Source: Anaerolineales bacterium
GTDB lineage: Bacteria; Chloroflexota; Anaerolineae; Anaerolineales; JABWBV01
DNA: 64,000 nt
NCBI GenBank assembly: GCA_020634875.1
Contig: JACKAX010000012.1
Span: 31,755 to 95,754, forward strand
Direction: 5' to 3'
In this document: piece after piece, positions 25,376-33,538 of the stretch
Position numbering within the stretch: position 1 is the stretch's first letter
Layout of the letters: each line of letters begins with the position of its first letter
The notes under the pieces: generated by a model
What the model was told of the DNA's origin: nothing
Databases searched by the model: none
The model's input: only the letters and a program-made list of their open reading frames with translations
Made by a program: the position numbers and the translations under genes

Positions 25376-26569
25376 CTACTCGCTGAGCCAATATTCGTTA
25401 AATTGCCCGCGCATACAATGATTGGAACTACTTGCTGCCCCGTACCCTCCCACATTGAGCAAGGCAAGAAAATCTCCCTCCTCAAGAGGGGGCAACCACA
25501 CCGCCTCTGCGAGCAAGTCTATGGCTTCATTAATGTTCCCTGCAATCGTCGCGCAGGCAAGTGGCCCTTCGCGGGGCTTTAGCGGCACGACCACAAAAGG
25601 GGTTTTGTAATAAACCGCCAGATTTTGGATATTGAACCCGGCATTCACCCCCACAAACTGTGTCCCGCCCTTTTCCTCTACCGTGTTGACTTCCACCAGT
25701 AAAATGCCCGCATCTTTGACAAGATAATCCCCTGGCTCTATATGGATCGTGACCCCTCGCGCATGGGCATGGCGCGCGATGATCTGCGCCCACTGATCCA
25801 GGTCGAGCGGATCGCGGTCCTCGGTCACCGGCACGCCCAGTCCCCCGCCGATGTCCAACGTATCAATCTCCGGGCATTGGTTGAGAAACCAGTTGGTCCG
25901 TTCCAGCGCCTCTTCGAGTTGGGGCAATTGTGGGGTCAGATAGCCAGACCCAAAGTGGAAATGTAGTTGCTTAATTTTGAGATCATATTTCTTCGCCAAT
26001 TCCACGGCTTCCTGAAACCGATCCGGGTAAATGCCAAACTTGGTTGCCTTTGCCCCGGAATAATGCAACTCCGCGTGATACCCGGCCCCAACCTGGGGAT
26101 TAATCCTGATCCCAATCGTCCGTCCCGGACAGCGTTCGCCCAACCGCCGGATGGTGCTGAGTGCGTCACAGTTCACGTGAATCTCCGGGTAGTGTTGGAT
26201 CACATCCAAATCCGCGTTGGAAACGGAAGTGCCCGTATAGGAAATGGATTCTTCAGGGAATCCCATTTGGCGTGCAAGTAACAGTTCGTTGGGAGAACAG
26301 ACATCCAAGCCGCATAACCTCCACTGCCGGAACGCGGCGAGTAGAGGGGGATAGCGGTTCGCTTTAAGGGCGTAAAAAATTTTGTGGGGAACGTGGTACC
26401 GTGCAAGGGTTGCGTGTAACCGTTCAAGGTTGGTTCGCACCCGCGCAGCACTGTACACAAATGTAGGCGTGCCAGTTCGCCCAGCGATTTCTGCCAGGCT
26501 TTGTCCCGCAAAATGCAGCTGAGTGGAGAGGTAAGTAAGGTCGTCGCGTTGCCACCAAGTTAGGGTCAT
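25376..26569 (-). CDS. PLP-dependent decarboxylase, DapDC-like (alanine-racemase-type fold)
   Basis: 397 residues from the ATG at 26569. Group IV decarboxylase fold: the PLP lysine in IFYALKANRYPPLL (about residue 53), HFHFGSGYL, TLDIGGGLGVP, and the phosphate-binding EPGDYLVKDAGIL. It looks like diaminopimelate decarboxylase, but the usual G-P-x-C-E-x-x-D substrate motif reads GNINEAID, without the Cys, and EPGR reads EPGD. A different substrate (another diamino acid or a polyamine precursor) is therefore possible. It stands alone, with no other lysine gene nearby. Confidence 0.82.
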   Translation of the reverse strand: MTLTWWQRDDLTYLSTQLHFAGQSLAEIAGRTGTPTFVYSAARVRTNLERLHATLARYHVPHKIFYALKANRYPPLLAAFRQWRLCGLDVCSPNELLLARQMGFPEESISYTGTSVSNADLDVIQHYPEIHVNCDALSTIRRLGERCPGRTIGIRINPQVGAGYHAELHYSGAKATKFGIYPDRFQEAVELAKKYDLKIKQLHFHFGSGYLTPQLPQLEEALERTNWFLNQCPEIDTLDIGGGLGVPVTEDRDPLDLDQWAQIIARHAHARGVTIHIEPGDYLVKDAGILLVEVNTVEEKGGTQFVGVNAGFNIQNLAVYYKTPFVVVPLKPREGPLACATIAGNINEAIDLLAEAVWLPPLEEGDFLALLNVGGYGAASSSNHCMRGQFNEYWLSE

Positions 26570-26608
26570 AGGGGAATACCTTTTTAGGGAGATAAAGGCA
26601 TTATACAA

Positions 26609-26645
26609 AAAGAAAGAGATGCGGCAACACCGCATCTCTTTCTTT
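26609..26645 (-). terminator. Intrinsic terminator of the first secreted-protein gene
   Basis: AAAGAAAGAGATGCGG and CCGCATCTCTTTCTTT form a perfect 16-bp stem with a 5-nt loop, just after the minus-strand gene ending at 26669. Confidence 0.92.
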
Positions 26646-26668
26646 AATGAAATTGGATGATGTTCTTC

Positions 26669-28777
26669 TTATGGGGCTTGAATAGTGATAGTGGTGCCGT
26701 TGCTGTCGCCATCGGGATCGTGATTGGCGGCGGAGTTATAGGCGTAGCCGGCTTTGGCCGCATTTGTTACCGTGAAGACTACGCTCCCGGTATTCGTACG
26801 GATATTGGCGCGGGTAATGCTACACTGTCCACTAGCGTTGGTGACACAAGAGCCACTGCCACTTGCACCGTTACTCCAGACGCCCGTTACGGTAACCCCT
26901 GCTAATGGATTATCGGCGGAGTCGTGGACGGTGATCAGCACGGTCGCATTCCAGCGGCCAGGGTTCCCGGGTGTAGAGCTACCGTCCAAATCGCCAATGT
27001 GGAGGGTATCGCCTGCAACTGGGGTGGGTGTTTTGGTGGGGCGTCCGCCAGGGGTAGCGGTCATAGTGGGGCTGGGGGTGGGAGTGTTAGATGGGGTAGG
27101 TGTCGGTCCGGTGGGGGAAGGGGTGGGGGTAATGTTACCATCACACTCGGGAAGTTTGAAAACGCCCACGCGTGTGTTCCAACCGAATCCAGAGTCGTTA
27201 ACATCATGGTATTCAGTGGTAAACCAGAAGTGACAGCCGTCTACTGGGTCAACCGTCATGTTGGAATAGTCGCCCCAACGAACCACGCTGGTTTGGACGC
27301 CTGTGCCATTCCAAAGGGTGGCCTCGTTTTGAAGCGTGCCCAATGGATCGGTGGTCAGACGGGTAGCATAGCGAATGGAGGGGATAACACTGGGGCTGGC
27401 ATTGTTGGAGACGCTGTATCCCAGGGCAATGTTGCCGTTTTTGTCCATGGCGATGCTACCCATCCAACGATTGGCATTGTCTGGGGCATACGTACCTTCC
27501 TGGTAGAGGCTGTAAGAACCGCCATTGCGGTGAATTTCAAACCAGCGGATTGCGGCTTTGTTGGTATTGTTGAGGTCCACGGTGAAGTTGCCGACCATAC
27601 GTTCATCCGAGCCGCCGAAGTTCCGGTATTGGAAGCGGAACATGGGCCAGTAGGAGAGGGAGTCGATGGTGGCAGTGGTGCCGGGTTGGGTAATACAGTT
27701 TTGGATGAAGAACCCGCAGACCGTGTAGTTGTAAGGGCTAACAGGCAGCTCTTGAGCCAGCGAGAGGAAAGAGTTGGCAGGGGTGTTCCAATCTACGTGG
27801 AATTCGTAGAGAGCGATGCGATCGACACCAACGGGGTGGTTGGGATAGCCCTGGTCATACATGGTATAGAAGACGCCCGGGGAACCTGCAGGGGGCGGGG
27901 TCGTGCCATCGGCATCAGCGGGCATAGGGAAGTTGGCGAGGTTGCCAAAACTCTGGCGGGTAGCGGGTAACCCGGCCAGCATTTTTACTCGATCAAACAC
28001 ATGGGCATAATACTGGTTTGGAGAGCCTGTGTTTGTACCCATGTAGTATCCATCGGGCCACACGCCGAATTTGAAATAATCGGGGAAAGCTGGGGTGGGA
28101 ATATTGTAGAGGAAATAAGTGCCCGTGGGGTCAGGGGTGGTTGAGATGGCGATACACATGCCTAACGTGCCATTGAGGTCAAACTGGCTCAATAACCAGC
28201 GATCAGCCATATCATCGTACATAACAACAGGATCACCGTAATTGTTTTGACAGCCACCGCCTACCGGGGCAAATAAGGTGCTCAATAAAGTAGGAGCTGT
28301 TAAGGCTGTGGGGGCAATGCCGTTATCAGGGTCGCCTTTATCCCAAATCCTGAAAGAAAAGTTTGTCATTTGGATGTAATGGTTGGGTCCGACATCGCCA
28401 TTAGTATCTGGTGGCGTTACCCCGGAGAGGGAAGGCACACCTTCAAAGGTAACTAAAACGGAGGGGGTCAACCCGTTATTGACGCTATTGGGGGCTAGGG
28501 CATCGAACTCGTTGGGAGTTCCTTCGGTGCCAATACCATCGCCGAACCATTTGAGGGGGTTGATTTCTCTATCTAATTGTAGGCTTTCCTGGCTAGTAGG
28601 TAAGTCGCGCACCGCAAGACTGAGAACGGGCACAACCGGTGCACTGGCATCAAATGTCAGGCCATCTAAGGGCTTGGCGTCATTCGCAAATACGTTGACT
28701 TTAGCGTCGAGAATAACGAGTACCAGGGCTAGGCACAAGCTTAAAAAAGCCCAGGTTTTCCACTGGGGTCTGTTCAT
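26669..28777 (-). CDS. Secreted protein with propeller-like core, Thr/Pro linker and Ig-like C-terminal domain
   Basis: 702 residues. N-terminal signal segment (WAFLSLCLALVLVILDAKV). The large core (about 70-540) has repeated aromatic/Asp motifs such as GDPVVMYDDMADRWLLSQF, FPDYFKFGVWPDGYYMGTN, GNIALGYS and VRWGDYSNMTVDP, suggesting a beta-propeller-like fold. A Thr/Pro/Ser linker (TPTPSPTGPTPTPSNTPTPS) leads to a bacterial Ig-like domain (about 595-702) with two Cys and a DPDGDSNGTTITI end. The function is unknown. It is a paralogue of the next gene at 29322, with a different C-terminal domain. Confidence 0.85.
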   Translation of the reverse strand: MNRPQWKTWAFLSLCLALVLVILDAKVNVFANDAKPLDGLTFDASAPVVPVLSLAVRDLPTSQESLQLDREINPLKWFGDGIGTEGTPNEFDALAPNSVNNGLTPSVLVTFEGVPSLSGVTPPDTNGDVGPNHYIQMTNFSFRIWDKGDPDNGIAPTALTAPTLLSTLFAPVGGGCQNNYGDPVVMYDDMADRWLLSQFDLNGTLGMCIAISTTPDPTGTYFLYNIPTPAFPDYFKFGVWPDGYYMGTNTGSPNQYYAHVFDRVKMLAGLPATRQSFGNLANFPMPADADGTTPPPAGSPGVFYTMYDQGYPNHPVGVDRIALYEFHVDWNTPANSFLSLAQELPVSPYNYTVCGFFIQNCITQPGTTATIDSLSYWPMFRFQYRNFGGSDERMVGNFTVDLNNTNKAAIRWFEIHRNGGSYSLYQEGTYAPDNANRWMGSIAMDKNGNIALGYSVSNNASPSVIPSIRYATRLTTDPLGTLQNEATLWNGTGVQTSVVRWGDYSNMTVDPVDGCHFWFTTEYHDVNDSGFGWNTRVGVFKLPECDGNITPTPSPTGPTPTPSNTPTPSPTMTATPGGRPTKTPTPVAGDTLHIGDLDGSSTPGNPGRWNATVLITVHDSADNPLAGVTVTGVWSNGASGSGSCVTNASGQCSITRANIRTNTGSVVFTVTNAAKAGYAYNSAANHDPDGDSNGTTITIQAP

Positions 28778-29264
28778 GGGTATCTCTCCTTTTGTGTATC
28801 TTGATGGGGAATGGTTGAACGGATTGGGGGTGGTAACTTTGTAATCGTATTACACATCCGATATGGCAGGGAAAGAATTTAGAAGATATATGTTAAGAGA
28901 CACCTCCTTTGTGAGGTAGAAACCGGATTTCTGCGTTTAAGCTGTGGTGTATTCAAATATGCGCTTATGAGATTTGGCTTATTTTACCGTGAAATAAGGG
29001 AATCCAAAATTGTTATGCAAATTCTATCGCCGTATAAAGGATACGATGAAGAGGATGAAAACAGATTTATCAGCTTGCTCCTTTTTGGATTTCAGCCAAA
29101 ACATTAATGTGCCTTCTTAATTTCGGCGGAATGTTCCAGATGAGGCGGCTGATACCTCCTTGATTAATTGTTGTTTTTGTAACTAAAAAGTTACTCTTAG
29201 AAGTTGAAAAAAGGATATTCTAATTTTTCAGAGAATAGGAGTGATAGGGTAGTACACCGGCCTA
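28778..29264. other. Gene-free spacer between the two secreted-protein genes
   Basis: About 490 bases, A/T-rich, with no supportable ORF. A small palindromic motif (AGAAACCGGATTTCT, near 28919) is the only structure seen. The promoter of the downstream minus-strand gene should lie within the first 150 bases. Confidence 0.5.
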
Positions 29265-29304
29265 AATAAGAAGCGAGGCCATTAATATGGCCTCGCTTCT
29301 TATT
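29265..29304 (-). terminator. Intrinsic terminator of the second secreted-protein gene
   Basis: AATAAGAAGCGAGGCCA (29265-29281) and its exact complement (29288-29304) form a 17-bp stem just past the stop at 29322. Confidence 0.92.
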
Positions 29305-29321
29305 ATTTTGGTTGTTTTAGC

Positions 29322-31721
29322 CTAAGGTTGATAGTAAACGTTAACCGCAACCCATTCAAGCGAAAAATCTCGGGCAGTGGAACTGGCCACATTAACAATT
29401 TGCACGCGGAAATTGAGATTGTTCAATTCGCCAGTTTGCCACAGACGACCCCATGCATCCGCAGGACCACCTAATATGTATGTCATTTCGCTCGTAGACA
29501 GGGTGGGAGTGGATTTCGCAGCGGTCCATGTTGTTCCGCCATCCCAAGAGAGAAGGACACACATCTTTGGCGCATTGGCCGTGCTATCTACACGGGCATC
29601 CAGCCGAACTTCGATGCCACTGATAACAGCATTGGCGGGAAGGTTTACGTTGAAATCGTAGTATAGATGGCTGTCTTTTCGCCGGTCTGTGCAGGAAGTG
29701 CTGTTACCGGTACCGCTGTTGTTATCTACGGCAAAAAGGCCGTCATCCGCGTAACCATTCGTTGGGCTGACTTCAAACCCGTTATTGTCACCTGCGGGGA
29801 TGACGGGCGCATTAGCATTCGGGCTGAGGAAGCCAGTGTTTGTAGGGTTGCCAGAGGGTGTCGCAGTTGGCGTAGTATTAATAGCCGTAGGTGTCGGGGA
29901 GGGCCCAATAGGAGTTGGGGTATTACGTCCCGAAGGGGTGGCAGTGGGCGTGCTATTAACAGGAGTTGCGGTTGGGCCAACGGGGGTGCTGGTGGCGCGC
30001 CCGGAGGGGGTGGAAGTAGGGGCTATACTGGTGTTTGTCGGAGTAGGCGTATCCGAGGGGGTCGGAGATGGGCCAGGGGTGTTGGTCGGTGGGGGGGTGC
30101 CCCCGCCTGTACAGCCGGGGATGGTGAATACGCCTACGCGGGTTTTCCATTGGTTAGTGGAATTTACGGTGTAGTACTCACCTGTATACCAAAAGCTACA
30201 ATCATTCGCCGGGTCAACTACGAGAGAAGAGTAATCGCCCCAACGGTTGGAGCCGGTTTGCGAACCACCGCCATTGATGAGGACCGCCTCAGCCTGGAAA
30301 GTGCCTAGGGGATCGCTGGCTAAACGGGTGACGTAGCGTAAGCCAGGTTTGTTTGTGCTATTGGAGATGGAATACGCCAGGGCAATGTTACCCGAACCAT
30401 CCATGGCGATACTGCCCATGAACCGGTCTAAACCATCGCCAGGGTCGTGAGTCCCTTCTTGATAAAGCGTCCAGCCACCCCCGGAATTTCGGAGTTCAAA
30501 CCAACGGAGGGCCGCACCAGTTTCGCCCAAGCCACCGCCTACCGTAAAGGTGCCCACTAAAGCCTGGTGTGTGCCAAAGTTACGGTAAGGGAAATGGAAC
30601 ATTGGCCATTCCGAGACGGCGTCTACGCGTTGGGTCGTGCCTTGTTGTTTAATACAACTAAAGCTGAAGAACCCGCATACGGTGTAGGTAAATGAACTTA
30701 TTGGAATACTCGCGTTCAGTGAAAAGGTGGAATTGCTGGGCGTGGTCCAATCCACATGGAAGGCGTAAACTTCCAGGCGATCTGTGCCCCCGTGGAAACT
30801 ATTGTCTTTAAAGGTGTAAAAGTATTCCGGTGATCCGGCGGGAGGTGGCGTGGTGCCGTCTAAATCGCCGGGCATGTAGAAGTTCGTGCCACCAGTGAAT
30901 TTCTGGAAGGTGGCGGGACTTCCGATGAGCATGTTCGCCCGGTTAAATGCATACGCGGTGTAGGTGCTTTCGTTTGCCGACATGTAATAGGCATCGGGCC
31001 AGACACCAAATTTGAAATAATCGGGGAACTGGGTAACGTTGAAGGTGTAAGTGAAATAAGCTCCGGTTGGGTCAGGGGTTTGGGAGATCGCGACACACAT
31101 GTGATTGGGATCGGCAAACTGGCTCAAAAGCCAGCGGTCAGCCTGGGCATCGTATAACACGACGGGATCGCCCGCGTTGCTCGCGCAATTGCCACTGGTC
31201 CAAAGGGTGCCCATGTTGAACGGAGTAGCCAGCAAGGTCCCAGTTTTGTTGTAAATGGCGATTTTGGTAGCGTTGACGGTTTGGACGTAATGATTGGGAC
31301 CAACATCGCCGTTCGGATCGGGGGGGGAGCAGGAACCGCATCCGGTGGGGTTTCCGGTTCCGTCAAAACTCAGATCGAGGCCCGGCGTTTCGCCAGGGTT
31401 ATCATTGGCCGTGAAAATAAGCGGATCGGTGGGCACATCCGTGCGGTTCCAGGTGCCGCGTTGGCCCTGATCGGCTTCAAACTGGAGCGGGTTATGCCGC
31501 GGGTTAATTTCTTTGTTAAGCGTTAGGTTATCTTGGTTAGCGGGAAGGTCACGCACTGCAAGGCTTTGACCGGGATAGGCCACTTCGCTAACGAATGGCC
31601 CTTGAATTGTGTCGTCGGTTTCTTGTGCGGCCTGGCTGATATTGGCAGCAGGCCGGAACAAAGCGTATAAAAGCAATACATAAGCTGCCCCTAAGACAAA
31701 AATAATGCGCTTAGATTTCAT
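29322..31721 (-). CDS. Secreted protein with propeller-like core and long Thr/Pro repeat linker
   Basis: 799 residues, paralogous to the protein at 26669. Signal segment IIFVLGAAYVLLLYALF. The core shares motifs in the same order: PPDPNGDVGPNHYVQTVNAT, GDPVVLYDAQADRWLLSQF, FPDYFKFGVWPDAYYMSAN, GNIALAYSISN and NRWGDYSSLVVDP. A repetitive linker (about 535-635) alternates TPSGR and GPT/SPTP blocks in roughly 27-residue units. The C-terminal 160 residues form a beta-rich domain with paired Cys (TSCTDRRKDSHLYYDFNVN). It has no LPXTG anchor. Function unknown; surface or extracellular role inferred. Confidence 0.85.
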   Translation of the reverse strand: MKSKRIIFVLGAAYVLLLYALFRPAANISQAAQETDDTIQGPFVSEVAYPGQSLAVRDLPANQDNLTLNKEINPRHNPLQFEADQGQRGTWNRTDVPTDPLIFTANDNPGETPGLDLSFDGTGNPTGCGSCSPPDPNGDVGPNHYVQTVNATKIAIYNKTGTLLATPFNMGTLWTSGNCASNAGDPVVLYDAQADRWLLSQFADPNHMCVAISQTPDPTGAYFTYTFNVTQFPDYFKFGVWPDAYYMSANESTYTAYAFNRANMLIGSPATFQKFTGGTNFYMPGDLDGTTPPPAGSPEYFYTFKDNSFHGGTDRLEVYAFHVDWTTPSNSTFSLNASIPISSFTYTVCGFFSFSCIKQQGTTQRVDAVSEWPMFHFPYRNFGTHQALVGTFTVGGGLGETGAALRWFELRNSGGGWTLYQEGTHDPGDGLDRFMGSIAMDGSGNIALAYSISNSTNKPGLRYVTRLASDPLGTFQAEAVLINGGGSQTGSNRWGDYSSLVVDPANDCSFWYTGEYYTVNSTNQWKTRVGVFTIPGCTGGGTPPPTNTPGPSPTPSDTPTPTNTSIAPTSTPSGRATSTPVGPTATPVNSTPTATPSGRNTPTPIGPSPTPTAINTTPTATPSGNPTNTGFLSPNANAPVIPAGDNNGFEVSPTNGYADDGLFAVDNNSGTGNSTSCTDRRKDSHLYYDFNVNLPANAVISGIEVRLDARVDSTANAPKMCVLLSWDGGTTWTAAKSTPTLSTSEMTYILGGPADAWGRLWQTGELNNLNFRVQIVNVASSTARDFSLEWVAVNVYYQP

Positions 31722-31874
31722 GAGGTAATCCTTTTTACTGAAGATTTATTTGGTTGAAGGCTGGGGAACCGGGATAGGGTCTAATTTTACAAGAAAAACA
31801 TAAAAAAAATCCTTCCACCATATTTCCTATGAAGAACTGTGACGGATTGCCAGGCATGGGGAGATACCACCAAT

Positions 31875-31913
31875 AAAAAAATGGCTGAGAAAGTTCTTTT
31901 TCAGCCATTTTTT
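31875..31913 (-). terminator. Intrinsic terminator after the AIM24 gene
   Basis: AAAAAATGGCTGA pairs with TCAGCCATTTTTT across a loop, just past the stop at 31943. Confidence 0.9.
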
Positions 31914-31942
31914 GGGGGTTATGATGGGAATATGGGGAGGGA

Positions 31943-32710
31943 TTATCCGCCACTGATTACGTTTTTCAAGATGTCACCACCCAAGCCAGCAATCCCGCGG
32001 GTTTCATCGCGGCCTTGAGAGAAGGATATCCCGGCTTTGATCCGGTCCACGAGACGGGAGAAGGGCAAACTTTGTACGTACACCGTGCCCGGGCCGGTCA
32101 GCGTCGCCAGGAACAAGCCTTCACCGCCAAACAACGCGTTCTTGAACCCGCCGACGAACTGGATGTTGTAATCCACAGTGGGCGCAAACCCGACCACACA
32201 ACCGGTATCCACGCGGAGCGTTTCCCCCGCGGCCAATTCTTTGCGAATCACGGTGCCGCCAGCGTGCATGAAAACTAGTCCGTCCCCGACCAGACTTTGC
32301 AAAATAAAGCCCTCGCCGCCAAAGAAGCCCGCACCCATCCGTTTGGTGAACGCGACTTCGATTTCCGTGCCCCGCGCGGCGCACAGGAATGAGTCTTTCT
32401 GCACCAAAAACTTCCCTTTCTGTTCATCCAGGTCGAGGGCGATGATTTTGCCCGGATACGGAGCCGCAAAAGCCACATGGCTTTTACCCTGACCACTATT
32501 CAAAAAGGTGGTGATGAAGAAACTTTCCCCGGTGAGCATCCGTTTGAAGCCTTTGAACAGGCCGCCGCCCGTGCCGGTTTCCATTTCGATGCCTTTTTCC
32601 ATATAGGTCATCGTGCCCGCCTCGGCCCGCACGCCTTCGCCGGGATCGAGTTCGATTTCGACGAGTTGTAAATCGTCACCGTAAATTTTATAGTCAATTA
32701 CATCTGCCAT
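31943..32710 (-). CDS. AIM24/TIGR00266 family protein
   Basis: 255 residues from the ATG at 32710, with GGAGG upstream. An in-frame extension to 32803 reads through a heptamer repeat and is not coding. The family is a beta-rich, Gly-rich fold: RAEAGTMTYMEKGIEMETGT, GGGLFKGFKRMLTGESFF, GGGEGF-type loops, and a C-terminal TGPGTVYVQSLPFSRLVD. Its biochemical role is not established. No membrane helix is visible apart from a weakly hydrophobic Gly-rich C-terminus. Divergent from the MBL hydrolase gene. Confidence 0.92.
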   Translation of the reverse strand: MADVIDYKIYGDDLQLVEIELDPGEGVRAEAGTMTYMEKGIEMETGTGGGLFKGFKRMLTGESFFITTFLNSGQGKSHVAFAAPYPGKIIALDLDEQKGKFLVQKDSFLCAARGTEIEVAFTKRMGAGFFGGEGFILQSLVGDGLVFMHAGGTVIRKELAAGETLRVDTGCVVGFAPTVDYNIQFVGGFKNALFGGEGLFLATLTGPGTVYVQSLPFSRLVDRIKAGISFSQGRDETRGIAGLGGDILKNVISGG

Positions 32711-32730
32711 TGGGGGCCTCCATATCTGAA

Positions 32731-32778
32731 TATTGCGTATTGCGTAGTGGGTATTGTTTGGATACGCAATACGCATTA
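32731..32778. repeat. Heptamer-repeat hairpin between divergent genes
   Basis: TATTGCG units (7 nt) run in the left arm (32731-32746), and the complementary TACGCAA/TACGCAT units in the right arm (32763-32778), with one mismatch. The same heptamer recurs in frame inside murD at 48398. It occupies the promoter region of both neighbours. Confidence 0.85.
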
Positions 32779-32843
32779 CGGAACACGACACGGAACGTTG
32801 CAACGATTATAATCTGCCCATTCCTTTCTCTGAGAGTCTGCCT

Positions 32844-33476
32844 ATGTTAGAAATTCTCCAATTTACCCTGGGGCCAGTGGCGACGAACGCGTACCTGCTG
32901 GCGAATCCCGAAACCGGTGAAGCCATCTCGATTGATCCGGCCTGGGACGGACACATCATCTTGAACGCTGCCCACTCCCGCGGGTGGCGGATCACGAACA
33001 TTTGGCTGACCCACGGCCACTTCGACCACCTGGGCGGCTCTGCTGCCGTAGCCGATGGGAGCAACCCACCCCCGCCTGTTTCCCTGCACCCGGACGACTA
33101 CTGGTGGTGGCGCAACGAAGGGGGCGCGTCCTTTTTCGGGATGCGGATCGATCCCGGCCCGGAACCGACCATTGACCTCACCCACGGCATGAAAATGTAT
33201 TTAGGCGCGCACGAAATCGAAGTGCGTCACGCCCCCGGTCATACAAAGGGGCATGTCATGTTTTATCTTCCCAGTGAGAAAGTGTGTTTTTGTGGGGACG
33301 TGATTTTTCAGGGTAGTATAGGTCGCGTAGACTTACCCGGTGGAAACTTTGATACTCTCATCGCGAGCATCCACACCCAGGTATTGACGCTTCCCGAAGA
33401 TACCCGTCTCCTTCCCGGTCACGGCCCAGAGACGACAGTGGGGGAGGAGCGGCGGTTTAATCCGTTTTTGCAATAG
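32844..33476 (+). CDS. MBL-fold hydrolase, glyoxalase II-like
   Basis: 210 residues from the ATG at 32844. Metallo-beta-lactamase fold of the hydroxyacylglutathione hydrolase type: GPVATNAYLLANPETGEAI, the zinc motif THGHFDHLGG (about residue 56), APGHTKGHVMFYL (about 132), FCGDVIFQGSIGR (metal Asp) and LLPGHGPETTV (final His). Such enzymes hydrolyse thioesters or related metabolites. It stands as a single gene with its own terminator. Confidence 0.92.
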   Translation: MLEILQFTLGPVATNAYLLANPETGEAISIDPAWDGHIILNAAHSRGWRITNIWLTHGHFDHLGGSAAVADGSNPPPPVSLHPDDYWWWRNEGGASFFGMRIDPGPEPTIDLTHGMKMYLGAHEIEVRHAPGHTKGHVMFYLPSEKVCFCGDVIFQGSIGRVDLPGGNFDTLIASIHTQVLTLPEDTRLLPGHGPETTVGEERRFNPFLQ

Positions 33477-33484
33477 CTTTGGAT

Positions 33485-33526
33485 AAAAAAGAAGCGGGGC
33501 GCTGTACAGCGCCCCGCTTCTTTTTT
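33485..33526. terminator. Bidirectional terminator between the MBL gene and rny
   Basis: A fully palindromic 42-nt sequence. GAAGCGGGGCGCTGTACAGC reads into its own complement, with A6 and T6 at the ends. It serves both convergent genes. Confidence 0.95.
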
Positions 33527-33538
33527 AAGTGAAAATAA

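Noticed and set aside
26924..27970. 348-residue plus-strand frame
   Set aside because: Antisense of the secreted-protein gene, which has signal peptide, conserved motifs and a paralogue.
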